Shown here: positions 36,737 to 46,930 of the stretch, piece by piece
How positions within the stretch are numbered: the stretch's first letter is position 1
Layout of the letters: the number at the start of each line of letters is the position of its first letter
Source: Legionella israelensis
GTDB taxonomy: Bacteria > Pseudomonadota > Gammaproteobacteria > Legionellales > Legionellaceae
DNA length: 64,000 bases
Reading direction: 5' to 3'
Assembly (NCBI RefSeq): GCF_004571175.1
Contig: NZ_CP038273.1
Span: 3,153,864-3,217,863, forward strand
Program-made: the position numbers and the translations under genes
The notes under the pieces: generated by a model
The model's database searches: none
The model's input: the letters and a program-made list of their open reading frames with translations, nothing else
What the model was told of the DNA's origin: nothing

Positions 36737-37966
36737 CTAAAATGAATAAGATGATAAATCACAATAAAAAGATGGTTTTTCCTGAGAAGAAGGATTTTTG
36801 TCACTATTTACTGTTGTTAGTACTGACGGTTTACTGAAAATTCCTAAAGTAGAAGGATTGGATGCTTTTCCCGTTTCAGAATTTTTAGCTACATGGCAGC
36901 TGTTGATAATATTCTCTAAAGCTTTTTCGCCCCCATGTTGTGTCATTGAAGAGGGTGGGCCTGTCTGAATTTTTTCATCTTCTGACTTAAGCTTCGTCAT
37001 TTCATAGCCATGATTTACGAGCTCAGATATTGACATGGGTGTAATCTTCATGACTTTGTTTACTGGCTCGTAATGATCGTTTTTGAGTTGATTTTTTATT
37101 CTTTCCTCAATCCAGTCCAGACTGATTTTACCGCCAGATAAATTTTTAAATTGCTCACAAATCGAGTGCAAATCTGGTCTTTTATCCGGATTTTCCTGAG
37201 TGATGTCTTGAAATAATATTATTAATTGTTGAATCTGCTCATTATTAAATCCATGTTTTAATAGTGTGGATGGAACTTCATCGGCAAAATCCAGTTCGTC
37301 TCGATAGTAAAGAGTTAATCTAAAGCAATCTAACAAATAAAGAAAACTATATCCTAGCGAGGCGAGATCCGACTTTTGGTCGTTTTTTGGTTTAGTCCCG
37401 TTCTTGAGTGTCGATGTTTCGGCAGCTAGAAATCCGGGTTTACCAAGTACAATATATTGTTCAGCATATTCTTTTTTAATGGAATTGCCAAAATCAACAG
37501 GATGAATACCTTTCTCATTGATCATGAAATTATCTGGTTTAACATCACGATGTACATATCCGTTATCATGGAATTGCTGCAAACCTTTTGCCATGTGATA
37601 GAAGATAGCAAACCACTGTTCCGCGGTTAAACTTCCTGCAGAAACAAAATCCTGAAGGTTAATGCCTGGAATCATATCCATCACGATAAAGTACAAACGG
37701 GTAATGGGTTTTTTATTGAACGGATTTTTGCCGCGGAGTTTTTTTTCTTTAGGTTCTTCGTAACTATAATCCACTAACAAATGATTGGCATGAAGACATT
37801 CAATTTCTCTTTCTACCTGAGGACATTGTTCATCTGTCGCTTCAATCTTCTTGATAATAACCAGTTGATTGTTTTCACATCTTGCTAAATAAGTATAGGT
37901 ACCTAACTCTTTATTAAAACTTAATTCATTGATTAAAAGAAGTTTTGTCATCCTGATGTTTACCAT
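36737..37966 (-). CDS. Eukaryotic-like Ser/Thr protein kinase, LegK-type candidate effector
   Basis: The 409-residue protein has no membrane segment. A complete kinase core is visible. The catalytic Lys is in LVIIKKIE (39 or 40) with Glu54 on helix C. The catalytic loop is HRDVKPDN (139-146), the metal motif VDFG (157-160), and the activation-segment end FLAAE. It has a short glycine-rich loop (KELGTYTY). Residues 290-409 are a Ser/Thr/Lys-rich tail, unlike bacterial PknB receptors, which carry a transmembrane and PASTA region. Soluble kinases of this look in Legionella (LegK1-4 and others) are translocated effectors; extension to this one is inference. It lies behind gspE and ends in the palindromic element. 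Confidence 0.75.
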   Translation of the reverse strand: MVNIRMTKLLLINELSFNKELGTYTYLARCENNQLVIIKKIEATDEQCPQVEREIECLHANHLLVDYSYEEPKEKKLRGKNPFNKKPITRLYFIVMDMIPGINLQDFVSAGSLTAEQWFAIFYHMAKGLQQFHDNGYVHRDVKPDNFMINEKGIHPVDFGNSIKKEYAEQYIVLGKPGFLAAETSTLKNGTKPKNDQKSDLASLGYSFLYLLDCFRLTLYYRDELDFADEVPSTLLKHGFNNEQIQQLIILFQDITQENPDKRPDLHSICEQFKNLSGGKISLDWIEERIKNQLKNDHYEPVNKVMKITPMSISELVNHGYEMTKLKSEDEKIQTGPPSSMTQHGGEKALENIINSCHVAKNSETGKASNPSTLGIFSKPSVLTTVNSDKNPSSQEKPSFYCDLSSYSF

Positions 37967-38115
37967 GTTTAAAATTTTAGCTATGGTAACTGTAAAAAGC
38001 TTAAGAAAACATTAATAAATAGATTTAATTAAAAACCAATTAAACAATAAAAATATATATAGTTTATAAATTGAACTATCTGTTTCGCATTGAGAAACTG
38101 ATAAAGAACTGAAAA

Positions 38116-39597
38116 TCAGCCTTGACTTGTAACTCTTAATATTTCTGCCAAGGAGGTTTCCCCATTAAGAACTTTTTTGAAGCCATCTTCCCGAATACTA
38201 GGGCAAGTAGGGCGGATATGATTTTCCATGGTTTGTAAAGTTTCATTACGGTGAATCATGCCCCTCAATGGCTCATCAATGATAATGAGTTCATATATAC
38301 CTGTTCGCCCACGATAGCCGGAATGGTTACAGTGCTCACAACCATGAGGTTCGTAGACGGTTATTTGCTTACCGGGAGGCAGGCTCAGCAATTCTTTTTC
38401 ATCGTCACGCAAATGGTGTAATGTTTTACAATGGCTGCACAGTTTTCTAACAAGGCGTTGGGCAATCAGTCCCACAATACTTGAAGATAATAAAAAGGAT
38501 TCTACTCCCATATCACGTAGTCTTGTTAATGCTCCAAGAGCTGTATTAGTATGGAGTGTGGACAGGACTAAATGTCCGGTAAGGCTTGCTTGTACAGCAA
38601 TTTCTGCTGTTTCAAGATCACGGATTTCTCCAATCATTACCACATCAGGGTCCTGGCGCAATATAGCGCGCAAGCCCTTGGCAAATGTCATATTCACTTT
38701 AGTGTTGACCTGAGTCTGGCCAACGCCAGGCAGATCATATTCAATAGGATCTTCAATGGTCAGAATATTACGGCTGACCTGATTCAATTCGGTTAACATG
38801 GCATAAAGGGAGGTGGTTTTTCCTGAGCCTGTAGGCCCTGTAATCAGGATAATTCCATGAGGCTCTGAAATCATTTTACGCATGGTAGTTAATGTATTAT
38901 CAGGCATGCCCAGTAACGTTAAATCCAGTTGTGCTGCCTGTTTATCGAGAATTCTTAGTACAATACGCTCCCCATGGTTTGATGGCAGGGTGGATACGCG
39001 TACATCAATATTATGTCCGCCAATTCGTAAGGCAATGCGACCATCCTGTGGAATACGTTTTTCAGCAATATCCAGTCGCGCCATCACTTTAACCCGAGAA
39101 ATAACCAATGGTGCAATGGCCCTTTGAATTTCAAGGACTTCCTGTAAAACACCATCTATTCTGTTGCGAACCAACACACGATTTTCATAGGTTTCAATAT
39201 GAATATCAGACGCTTTTTGTTTAATGGCCTGAGTAAACAGGGCATTAATTAATCGAATGACCGGAGCGTCATCTTGAGTATCTAATAAATCCTCACTGGT
39301 AGGTAATTGATCAGCCAAAAGGGAAAGATCAATATCTTCTTCCATTCCAATAGCAGCATCCAGAACATTGGATTTGGATTGATAAACCTGAGCTAAATGC
39401 TGTTGAAATGCGTGTTGATCAACTTGTTCTAATTCCAGATGACATTGCAGCAGGCGTTTGACCTCTGAAAGCGCCTGAACACTGACTGTTGAAAGAAAAT
39501 ATACTTTGGCATGATCATTATCTGTTAGAGTAACAACTATGCCATGCTTTTTCGCAAATGTGTAAGAAGGAAGCTTTTTTGTAACCTGATCATTCAT
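38116..39597 (-). CDS. gspE: Type II secretion ATPase GspE
   Basis: The 493-residue secretion ATPase has Walker A GPTGSGKTTSLYAML, the Asp box TIEDPIEYDLPGVGQ, Walker B VVMIGEIRDLETAE and the His box LSTLHTNTALGAL. A CxxC...CxxC zinc-binding insertion (LCSHCKTLHHL, CEHCNHSGYRGRTGIYE) marks it as GspE/PilB type. Pairing with the secretin gene 3 bp upstream favours GspE (LspE in Legionella) over PilB. Confidence 0.92.
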   Translation of the reverse strand: MNDQVTKKLPSYTFAKKHGIVVTLTDNDHAKVYFLSTVSVQALSEVKRLLQCHLELEQVDQHAFQQHLAQVYQSKSNVLDAAIGMEEDIDLSLLADQLPTSEDLLDTQDDAPVIRLINALFTQAIKQKASDIHIETYENRVLVRNRIDGVLQEVLEIQRAIAPLVISRVKVMARLDIAEKRIPQDGRIALRIGGHNIDVRVSTLPSNHGERIVLRILDKQAAQLDLTLLGMPDNTLTTMRKMISEPHGIILITGPTGSGKTTSLYAMLTELNQVSRNILTIEDPIEYDLPGVGQTQVNTKVNMTFAKGLRAILRQDPDVVMIGEIRDLETAEIAVQASLTGHLVLSTLHTNTALGALTRLRDMGVESFLLSSSIVGLIAQRLVRKLCSHCKTLHHLRDDEKELLSLPPGKQITVYEPHGCEHCNHSGYRGRTGIYELIIIDEPLRGMIHRNETLQTMENHIRPTCPSIREDGFKKVLNGETSLAEILRVTSQG

Positions 39598-39600
39598 CGA

Positions 39601-41991
39601 TTATTTCGTCATCATGGGTTTGGGTAATGGCTTTATCTTTTTAATTATAACATGTTTGCTTACAGGATGACTGAACGGCTTAGGTAAAATTGCTTCTTTT
39701 AGCGGCGGTAAGACCGAATCTTCATTCTCTGGGTGGTATTCCTGTTTTCTTATGAATTCAAGCTGTTCTTCACGGATGTTATTGTATTTTCCATTTGTTA
39801 CTCTCAGTGCATCTCGCTCATTGCGTAAAATAATGGGTTTAATGAATACTAATAGCACTCTTTTTTCCCGTGTTAATTCATTTCGTTGAAATAATTTACC
39901 GATTCCCGGGATATCTCCTAAGATAGGTAAACGGTTATCATTATTTGCCAGACTATCCTGGGCCAATCCCCCCAATACAACTACATCACCGCTTTCTACA
40001 TGGACAGAAGTAACGATGCTACTGACCCTAAATACAGGCTGATCGTCTACTGCCGCAGTGGTCGTGGGCTCAAGTGTATCGTTTCCCTGGTCAATTTGCA
40101 GCTGTATACCTTGCCCGCGTGTAATCTGGGGTCTGACATACAAATGTAAAGCCACATTGACACGTTCGAAGGTAGTAAATGGGCTGGCTGTTGTAGTTCC
40201 GCCTGCGTTATTAGGATAACTGGTGGTAGCGACTGAAACCTGCCTTCCCACCAGAATTTTAGCTTGGCGATTATCCAGCACAACCACTGAAGGAGTAGAT
40301 AAAATATTAGCTTTTCTCTCTCTTACAAGAGCATAAATTTGTGCTTGAAAGTCATCAATGTTGGTATCACTGTTGATAATGGCAAAGCCAGGACGGAAGC
40401 TTGCAGGATTCCCTGTTTGTTGATCCGTTCCCCATTCAATACCAAGATCGTTTACATATCTTTGATCGACTTCGGCCACCAGTGCTTCAATCAACAATTG
40501 GGCAGGGCGAATATCCAATTGACTGATAACAGATTTTAGAATACGGATGATGGATAATGGCGCATTGATGATAACAGAGTTGGTATTGGGCTCCGCTATG
40601 ATTTGTACTGTAGGTTTGGTTGTTCCTTCTATTTGAGTGGAGCCTCCTGTCGTCGTTGGGGTGGCGGAAGCATCAGCAGCGGCTGTAGGTTGTTGCGATT
40701 GTGGAGCTGTTGAAAAAGCGTCTTTGGTGCTACTGGATGTTCCAGTTGCAAAATTTGAAGCCGGATTGGTGCTGTCTAATGCAGGACGGGTAATGGTCCC
40801 AATTGTTGTACTGACATTGCCACTAAAGTTAGCCTGCGCTACACCGGCGAGGATAGGAACAAGATCTTCTGCTCTCAGATAACTCAAATAGACTACTTGA
40901 GTATTACTGTTATTACCATATTTCCCTTGTTGATCTAGTTTGGCGATTAATAATCGTAATCGAATTCTTTCCGTTTTGCTTCCGCTTAATAATATGGCAT
41001 TGCTACGATCATCGGCAGCCAGCATGGTTTGGTTGCGCAGACCTGTGCCAGGTTGTGCTTTGACGAGATCTTTTAAAGTATTGGCAATATCCATCGCCAA
41101 GGCGTATTTAAGGGGAACGACATCTATGCCGTTGGCAGAAGAGCTGTCCACCTGTTTAATAATGCCTGCCAATCTTCTGATGTTATTTGCCCGGCCAGCC
41201 AGAATAATCATGTTTGAAGGTGCATAAGCAGAAACATGGCTCCATTGCGGCATTAAAGGACGTAATACAGGTACGAGTTGTTCTGATGGAACATAGTGAA
41301 CAGGTACAACTTCAACCATCATTTCCTCTCCTCTGGGAGGACTTTTTAGCTGGCTTAGCAGATCAGGAGCCTGTGTTTTTGCGTCAATGTTGGGAATGAT
41401 TTTGATGATACCACCTGTAGGGATAGCTGCATAGCCTGATACTTGTAGCATGGACAAAAATACCTGATACAGCTCTTTACTTGACATGGGTTTACTGGAA
41501 ATAATGGAAATTTTGCCTTGTACACGAGGGTCAACAATAAAATTCTTTCCTGTCACTCTCGAGATCTCTGCAATGACTGCGCGTATATCGGCATTTCTCA
41601 GATTCCATAATTGGCCTTTTTCCTGTGATGTTTTAGGATCTCCTGTTTCTGTTTTTTCTTTATTGAGATCTGCATTATTTTCTACTGTTTTTAGTAAATT
41701 GAGTTCTTTCAGTTTGTCTTTTAACTGACGGACGCTTTTGTAATCTTTGATGGGACCAATCTCAACAAGAAACATTTTTTTCTTGTTGAGTTCTTTTATA
41801 GTGACAAGATAATTCGTTTTTGATTCTATAATTTTTTGAAATTGCTGGGCATTTTTTTTAAAAGCAAAAGATTCGCTTTGTAAATAGAATATGGTATTAC
41901 CATCCTTGCTTGTAGCCGTTTTGATATTAAATGCTTGGGCACTGCTCTGTGCTGTGATGAATAAAAAAATTAAAAAAACAAAAATACGCAT
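39601..41991 (-). CDS. gspD: Type II secretion secretin GspD
   Basis: The 796-residue outer-membrane secretin has a signal peptide of about 18 residues. Residues 20-105 form a SPOR-like domain before the first N domain, which is less usual. The N0-N3 domains follow (LWNLRNADIRAVIAEISRVTGKNF begins N0), with a Ser/Thr/Ala/Gly-rich linker at about 410-460 inside N3. The C-terminal secretin barrel has VPVLGDIP-like LPILGDIPGIGKLF and RVLLVFIKPIIL. It forms the channel for folded periplasmic proteins. In Legionella lspDE are separate from the other lsp genes, consistent with this isolated pair. Confidence 0.92.
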   Translation of the reverse strand: MRIFVFLIFLFITAQSSAQAFNIKTATSKDGNTIFYLQSESFAFKKNAQQFQKIIESKTNYLVTIKELNKKKMFLVEIGPIKDYKSVRQLKDKLKELNLLKTVENNADLNKEKTETGDPKTSQEKGQLWNLRNADIRAVIAEISRVTGKNFIVDPRVQGKISIISSKPMSSKELYQVFLSMLQVSGYAAIPTGGIIKIIPNIDAKTQAPDLLSQLKSPPRGEEMMVEVVPVHYVPSEQLVPVLRPLMPQWSHVSAYAPSNMIILAGRANNIRRLAGIIKQVDSSSANGIDVVPLKYALAMDIANTLKDLVKAQPGTGLRNQTMLAADDRSNAILLSGSKTERIRLRLLIAKLDQQGKYGNNSNTQVVYLSYLRAEDLVPILAGVAQANFSGNVSTTIGTITRPALDSTNPASNFATGTSSSTKDAFSTAPQSQQPTAAADASATPTTTGGSTQIEGTTKPTVQIIAEPNTNSVIINAPLSIIRILKSVISQLDIRPAQLLIEALVAEVDQRYVNDLGIEWGTDQQTGNPASFRPGFAIINSDTNIDDFQAQIYALVRERKANILSTPSVVVLDNRQAKILVGRQVSVATTSYPNNAGGTTTASPFTTFERVNVALHLYVRPQITRGQGIQLQIDQGNDTLEPTTTAAVDDQPVFRVSSIVTSVHVESGDVVVLGGLAQDSLANNDNRLPILGDIPGIGKLFQRNELTREKRVLLVFIKPIILRNERDALRVTNGKYNNIREEQLEFIRKQEYHPENEDSVLPPLKEAILPKPFSHPVSKHVIIKKIKPLPKPMMTK

Positions 41992-42090
41992 TCAAGAAAT
42001 CGACAAATAAATGATTTCAACATGATAACGAAAAAAAATCGTCGACAATAGTCTTTTTGTGAAATGATTTAATGGAATTATCGGGTAGGA

Positions 42091-42167
42091 TGGTGGCTAT
42101 GGGTGGACTTGAACCACCGACCTCAGCATTATGAGTGCCGCGCTCTAACCGACTGAGCCACATAGCC
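42091..42167 (-). tRNA. tRNA-Met (anticodon CAT), elongator type
   Basis: A full cloverleaf on the minus strand: acceptor GGCTATG / CATAGCC, D arm GCTC...GAGC, anticodon stem CGGCA / TGCTG with loop CTCATAA (CAT), and T arm GGTGG / CCACC with TTCAAGT. The CCA end is encoded (42091-42093). The 5' end is G1-C72 paired, unlike initiator tRNA. It resembles elongator tRNA-Met more than tRNA-Ile2, but the lysidine-modified Ile form cannot be excluded by sequence alone. Confidence 0.95.
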
Positions 42168-42180
42168 ATTTGAGGCGCTG

Positions 42181-42209
42181 ATTTTGTCCTTTTGTGGCTC
42201 TGATGTCAA
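42181..42209 (-). promoter_or_regulatory. Promoter of the tRNA-Met gene
   Basis: On the minus strand a consensus TTGACA is followed after 17 bp by CAAAAT, ending 14 bp before the tRNA 5' end. The spacing is ideal for a stable-RNA promoter. Confidence 0.7.
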
Positions 42210-42352
42210 GACCGTTTTTTAATTTTTTTCTATAACCTGTGTGAGCTATTTCAGCAAAATGATTCGGGCATCGTGTCGAGGTTTATGGGTTTTCCTTGGC
42301 TTGTTGGGAGAATATATGAAAATCTTGCTTTTATACAGGAGCACTCGCTTAG

Positions 42353-42384
42353 CGACATAAAAGGCATGAATACCTTTTATGTCG
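42353..42384 (-). terminator. Hairpin after the protease gene
   Basis: A perfect 12-bp stem (CGACATAAAAGG / CCTTTTATGTCG) with an 8-nt loop lies about 20 bp past the protease stop. It has no clear U-run, so termination efficiency is uncertain. Confidence 0.5.
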
Positions 42385-42405
42385 AACGTGCGTTATTTAA
42401 AACAA

Positions 42406-43797
42406 TCACATAATCAGCAGATAAAGAGCTCCAGGACCTCGCAAGACCTGTACCAACAATTGATCTTTCTTTTGTTGGGCAATTTGTTGCAGAGTCTTAA
42501 TATTGGGCGTTGGTTTTTTATTTGCCGATACAATGATATCCCCAGGCCTTAATCCAGCTCTCCAGCCTGCGCTGTTCTCTGAGGTACCCACAACTTGAAT
42601 ACCCGTAATATTTCCATGAAGAGGAGAATCTTGTTCAAAATTACGTAATGCTAATCCATAAAGAAAAGGATTATTGGACTGTAATTTTTGTTCATGTTTT
42701 TTGATGTCCGTAACCACAGCGTTTAAAGTGAGCTGTTTCCCATCTCTTTGAACGGTTAATTTCACTTCTGAGCCGGCTCGCAAAAGACCGATGGTGGTTT
42801 TAACCTGAGATGCTTGCGTAATTTTGGTGTCATTAATTTGAAGGATAATATCACCTGCTTTTAGACCGGCCATTTCAGCAGGGGAGTTTTCATTGACTTG
42901 AGAAACAAGAGCACCTTGAAAATCGCTAGGGTAACCCATTGCTTGCGCGAGTTCAGGAGTCAGATGTTGCACAAAAATCCCCATCAATCCGCGATGAATA
43001 GAGCCATATTTCAGAAGCTGCTGAGCAACATCCTTGGCCATATTGATTGGGATAGCAAAACCAATACCTACGTTTCCTCCGTAAGGCGAGATAATGGCGG
43101 TATTAATCCCAATAAGTTCGCCTTTGTTATTAACCAAAGCTCCTCCGGAGTTACCAGGATTAATGGCTGCATCCGTCTGAATAAAGTTTTCAACACCTTC
43201 AATATTGAGATCAGAACGCTTCAATGCACTTATGATGCCAAAAGTAGCAGATTGGCTATTGCCAAAACTGTTTAAACCAAATGGGTTTCCAATAGCGACC
43301 ACAAAATCTCCAACCTCCAGTTTATCTGAATCACCTATAGGAAGACTTTTCAAATTTTTAGCATCGATTTTAAGAACAGCCAGATCTGTTTCACTGTCTC
43401 CACCAATCAGTTTTGCTTTTAATCGCCGTCCATCTTGAAGAGTGATGGTAATTAAGCTGGCATTGCGGATGACATGATCATTAGTGATGATAATGCCGTT
43501 TTGCGGATCAACGATGACCCCTGAACCAATGCTTTGAAATTTGCGGGGCTTTTGGGGCATTTGTGAAGGGCGATTTGGTTTGTCATCCTCATCTTCATTA
43601 TCATTACCCATGGCACTGGATGCACTATCAGGCAAATAGCCCTGTACAGCCACGTTAACAATGGCAGGTATTGCATTTTTTAATACAGGAGCAAGGCTTG
43701 GAAGACGGGCAGGATCAGAGTTGTTTACTGCATAACTTGCGTGACCAGCTAAAAGTATAAAAAATATACAAATAAAACGTTTTAAACGAAATAACAT
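42406..43797 (-). CDS. DegP/DegQ-like periplasmic serine protease
   Basis: The 463-residue protein has a signal peptide (about 1-23, ending SYA). The trypsin-like domain carries His in IITNDHVIRNA, Asp in DSETDLAVLK and Ser in AAINPGNSGGALV. Two PDZ domains follow (GDIILQINDTKI and GDIIVSANKKPTP). It degrades or refolds damaged envelope proteins. DegP and DegQ cannot be separated without alignment; the Q-linker region is short, with an acidic insert at 45-65 (NEDEDDKPN). It starts 9 bp after pgeF, so it is part of the miaB-rluD-pgeF run. Confidence 0.9.
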   Translation of the reverse strand: MLFRLKRFICIFFILLAGHASYAVNNSDPARLPSLAPVLKNAIPAIVNVAVQGYLPDSASSAMGNDNEDEDDKPNRPSQMPQKPRKFQSIGSGVIVDPQNGIIITNDHVIRNASLITITLQDGRRLKAKLIGGDSETDLAVLKIDAKNLKSLPIGDSDKLEVGDFVVAIGNPFGLNSFGNSQSATFGIISALKRSDLNIEGVENFIQTDAAINPGNSGGALVNNKGELIGINTAIISPYGGNVGIGFAIPINMAKDVAQQLLKYGSIHRGLMGIFVQHLTPELAQAMGYPSDFQGALVSQVNENSPAEMAGLKAGDIILQINDTKITQASQVKTTIGLLRAGSEVKLTVQRDGKQLTLNAVVTDIKKHEQKLQSNNPFLYGLALRNFEQDSPLHGNITGIQVVGTSENSAGWRAGLRPGDIIVSANKKPTPNIKTLQQIAQQKKDQLLVQVLRGPGALYLLIM

Positions 43798-43806
43798 ATT
43801 ATTATC

Positions 43807-44538
43807 CTAGATTGCATGATTAAACCAGATTAAAGTAGCCATTCTACCTGTTTGTTGTTCTCTTCGGTAGGAATAATACTCATTTTTTAACTCAAATGTA
43901 CATCTCTGAGCCTTATAAACAGCTTTAACACCATTGGCATTTAAAATCATTTCTGCTATTAAGGGCAAATCAGCAAGCCATTTGAGTTGCTTTCCTTGAA
44001 AGGCCTGAGTAGAGTCAGGATAATTTTCTTTATAAATCTGGTGCACTTCCTCACCGACTTCAAAACAATTTCCGCAAATAGAAGGCCCAACCCATGCCAT
44101 TATATCATGAGGTTTTGCCGTCATTTTAGACAGCGTATTTTCTATAATGTGATGGACCAGGCCTCTCCAGCCGGCATGGATAACCGCAATCTCAGAACCT
44201 TGCAGATTACATAAGGTAATAGGCAGACAGTCGGCTGTCATAACCGCAAGAGGATATTCTATCGAGCGACTGATTGCAGCATCCGCCGTCCTTTCTTCTT
44301 CTGTTTCAGCCACAATACAAATGTTACTGTGCACTTGATTAAGCCATGTCGGTTCGGCAGGCAAATATAAGGTTCTTTTTAAGCGCTCGCGATTTTTTAA
44401 TACATCTTTCTCGTGATCGCCAACATGATAAGCCATGTTATTATGAGCATAATACTGTTGACTGAAACCTCCTGTGCGCAACGTTGTGACTGCGCTAATG
44501 TTGGCAGGTGCTGGCCAATTAGCTTTGATGATGTCCAT
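43807..44538 (-). CDS. pgeF: YfiH/PgeF laccase-domain protein
   Basis: The 243-residue DUF152-type protein shows TADCLPITL with Cys, AVIHAGWRGLVHHIIENT with His, and VGPSICGNCFEVGEEV, the metal-binding residues of the family. The E. coli homologue is described as a peptidoglycan editing factor; older annotations say polyphenol oxidase or purine phosphorylase. It overlaps the rluD 3' end by 20 bp, as in many bacteria. Confidence 0.92.
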   Translation of the reverse strand: MDIIKANWPAPANISAVTTLRTGGFSQQYYAHNNMAYHVGDHEKDVLKNRERLKRTLYLPAEPTWLNQVHSNICIVAETEEERTADAAISRSIEYPLAVMTADCLPITLCNLQGSEIAVIHAGWRGLVHHIIENTLSKMTAKPHDIMAWVGPSICGNCFEVGEEVHQIYKENYPDSTQAFQGKQLKWLADLPLIAEMILNANGVKAVYKAQRCTFELKNEYYSYRREQQTGRMATLIWFNHAI

Positions 44539-45493
44539 AATGATCCTCTAACGTTTGAAGCAGTTTTGCAAAATCATCCGGTAAAGGGGCAGTGAATGTC
44601 AATTCTCTTTTAGATAAAGGATGCATCAGTTTTAAGTAGTAGGCGTGTAATGCCTGTCTTTTAAAGGATTCAATTTTTTTTCTTAATGCCTCGTCTGCAT
44701 TGGAAGGAAATTTTGTTCTGCCTCCATATAATGGGTCGCCAAGAATGGGATGGCGGATATGAGCCATGTGGACACGGATTTGATGAGTTCGCCCCGTCAT
44801 TAATTTAACATCCAGCAAGGTATAATCGTTCAAATGCTGTCGTATACTGTACTGGGTTATGGCTTCTTTTCCTGAAGGAGTCACCGCCATTTTCAAACGA
44901 TTTACTGGATGCCTTCCAAAAGCGGTTTTAATGACTCCACCTGAAACGACATAACCGTGTACGAGGGCCAGATATTGCCTTTGAATATCCCGCGCCTGCA
45001 TTTGTCTTATTAAATCCGTATAAGCCACTAATGATTTAGCAACAATCAATAAGCCCGTTGTGTCTTTATCCAATCGATGAATGATCCCCGCTCTTGGCAA
45101 TTTCTGTAATTGAGATGAATAATATAAAAGCCCATTAACAAGCGTATTTTGCAGATTTCCTGCCCCTGGATGGACAACTAAATTAGCAGGTTTGTTTAGG
45201 ATTAGAACATCATTATCTTCATAAATGATATTCAAGGGAATCGATTGAGCTTGCAAAACAGAACCACTATCTTCTCTTTCTATGCTGACGTCCATGAGAA
45301 TCTTATCACCTGAGGATACTTTATCTTTCGGTCTACACGGCTTGTCATTAAGTTTGATAAAGTCCTCTTTAATCCATTTACTTAATATAGAACGGGAATA
45401 TTCCGGAAAAAGAGAAGCAAGTACGCTATCAAGGCGTTGGCCATGAAACTCACTTGGAATGATGTGCTCTTTTTTGATGCTCTTCTCCGACAT
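44519..45493 (-). CDS. rluD: 23S rRNA pseudouridine synthase RluD
   Basis: The protein has 324 residues with an N-terminal S4 RNA-binding domain (QRLDSVLASLFPEYSRS). The RluA-type catalytic core has the Asp in IIHRLDKDTTGLL and the conserved GRTHQIRVHMAHIRHPILGDPLYGG. It modifies helix 69 uridines of 23S rRNA. Its ATG shares a base with the miaB stop (TGATG). Confidence 0.92.
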   Translation of the reverse strand: MSEKSIKKEHIIPSEFHGQRLDSVLASLFPEYSRSILSKWIKEDFIKLNDKPCRPKDKVSSGDKILMDVSIEREDSGSVLQAQSIPLNIIYEDNDVLILNKPANLVVHPGAGNLQNTLVNGLLYYSSQLQKLPRAGIIHRLDKDTTGLLIVAKSLVAYTDLIRQMQARDIQRQYLALVHGYVVSGGVIKTAFGRHPVNRLKMAVTPSGKEAITQYSIRQHLNDYTLLDVKLMTGRTHQIRVHMAHIRHPILGDPLYGGRTKFPSNADEALRKKIESFKRQALHAYYLKLMHPLSKRELTFTAPLPDDFAKLLQTLEDHYGHHQS

Positions 45494-46839
45494 CAGGCCT
45501 GTTGAATTTTGTCAATGCTCATTATTCGTCCGCGTAAGGAATTTGGTAATGCTTCATTAATGTGAACATTTACAAACTGTCCTATTACTTCCTCAGGACC
45601 GTCAAAATTAACAACACGATTACACTCAGTTCTGCCGGCTAACTGGTGGTGATTTTTTTTAGAGAATCCAGTCACTAAAACACGCTGATGTGAGCCTATC
45701 ATGGATTGACTGTAGCGTGCTGCCTGCATGGTCAAACGGTTTTGTAATATCTGTAGCCGCTGTTTTTTAATCTCCATAGAGGTTTCATCGTGTAAGTTTG
45801 CCGCAGGTGTGCCAGGTCGTGGACTATAAATAAAGCTGAAGGAGGTATCAAAACCCATTTCATGCACGAGATTCATGGTAGCCTGAAAGTCTTCGTCTGT
45901 TTCGCCGGGAAAGCCTACAATAATGTCTGTAGATAGGCGAATATCAGGACGCACTTTGCGCAGCTTACGTATTTTTGATTTAAATTCCAAAGCAGTATAA
46001 CCACGTTTCATCATGGATAAAATACGATCCGAGCCGCTTTGAACAGGTAAATGCAGATGATTGGCAAGCTCAGGCACTTCAGCAAAAGCCTGAATAAGAT
46101 TATCGGAAAAAGCAAGAGGATGAGAGGTGGTAAATCGGATTCGTTCTATACCCTCAATAGCAGCAACATAATGAATAAGCAACGCAAGATCGGCGATTTC
46201 ACCGTGATCCATTTTACCCTGATAGTCATTGACATTTTGTCCAAGCAGATTAATTTCTCGAACACCTTGTGTGGCCAACTGATAGCATTCAGCCAGAACA
46301 TCATCAAATGGTCGACTGATTTCTTCACCACGGGTATAAGGTACTACACAGTAACTGCAATATTTGCTGCAACCCTCCATAATGGAAACGAAGGCTACAG
46401 GTCCTTCAGCACGAGGAGGAGGCAAATGATCAAATTTTTCAATTTCTGGAAAGCTGATATCCACCACTGGTTTGTTTTTTTCAAGTCTCTCGTTGAGCAT
46501 TTCCGGTAAGCGATGCAAGGTTTGCGGACCAAAAACCAAATCTACAAAAGGAGCTCTTTTAATAATATCCTCACCTTCCTGACTGGCTACGCACCCACCC
46601 ACGCCGATAATTACCTGAGGATTGCTTTTTTTATATTCACGCCATTGACCAAGTTGAGAAAAAACTTTTTCCTGCGCTTTCTCTCGAATAGAGCAGGTAT
46701 TAAGCAAGATAAGATCGGCTTCTTCTACTGTATCAGTTTTGATAAATCCGTGTGATTGAAATAACACATCAGCCATTTTTGACGAATCATAATCATTCAT
46801 CTGACAGCCGTTTGTTTTGATATACAGTTTCTGTGTCAT
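45493..46839 (-). CDS. miaB: tRNA methylthiotransferase MiaB
   Basis: The 448-residue radical-SAM enzyme has an N-terminal UPF0004 domain with cluster cysteines ([28 protein letters not shown]), the SAM-cluster motif [15 protein letters not shown], and a C-terminal TRAM domain. It adds the methylthio group of ms2i6A37 in tRNA. It is first in miaB-rluD-pgeF-protease. Confidence 0.95.
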   Translation of the reverse strand: MTQKLYIKTNGCQMNDYDSSKMADVLFQSHGFIKTDTVEEADLILLNTCSIREKAQEKVFSQLGQWREYKKSNPQVIIGVGGCVASQEGEDIIKRAPFVDLVFGPQTLHRLPEMLNERLEKNKPVVDISFPEIEKFDHLPPPRAEGPVAFVSIMEGCSKYCSYCVVPYTRGEEISRPFDDVLAECYQLATQGVREINLLGQNVNDYQGKMDHGEIADLALLIHYVAAIEGIERIRFTTSHPLAFSDNLIQAFAEVPELANHLHLPVQSGSDRILSMMKRGYTALEFKSKIRKLRKVRPDIRLSTDIIVGFPGETDEDFQATMNLVHEMGFDTSFSFIYSPRPGTPAANLHDETSMEIKKQRLQILQNRLTMQAARYSQSMIGSHQRVLVTGFSKKNHHQLAGRTECNRVVNFDGPEEVIGQFVNVHINEALPNSLRGRIMSIDKIQQA

Positions 46840-46930
46840 AATTTCCAGTTGGTTATTTAAAAATCAGTCATTATACCATCTCAAATACAATTCTGAAGGT
46901 ATTCAGTCATTCTCATGTATCAGTAAAATC

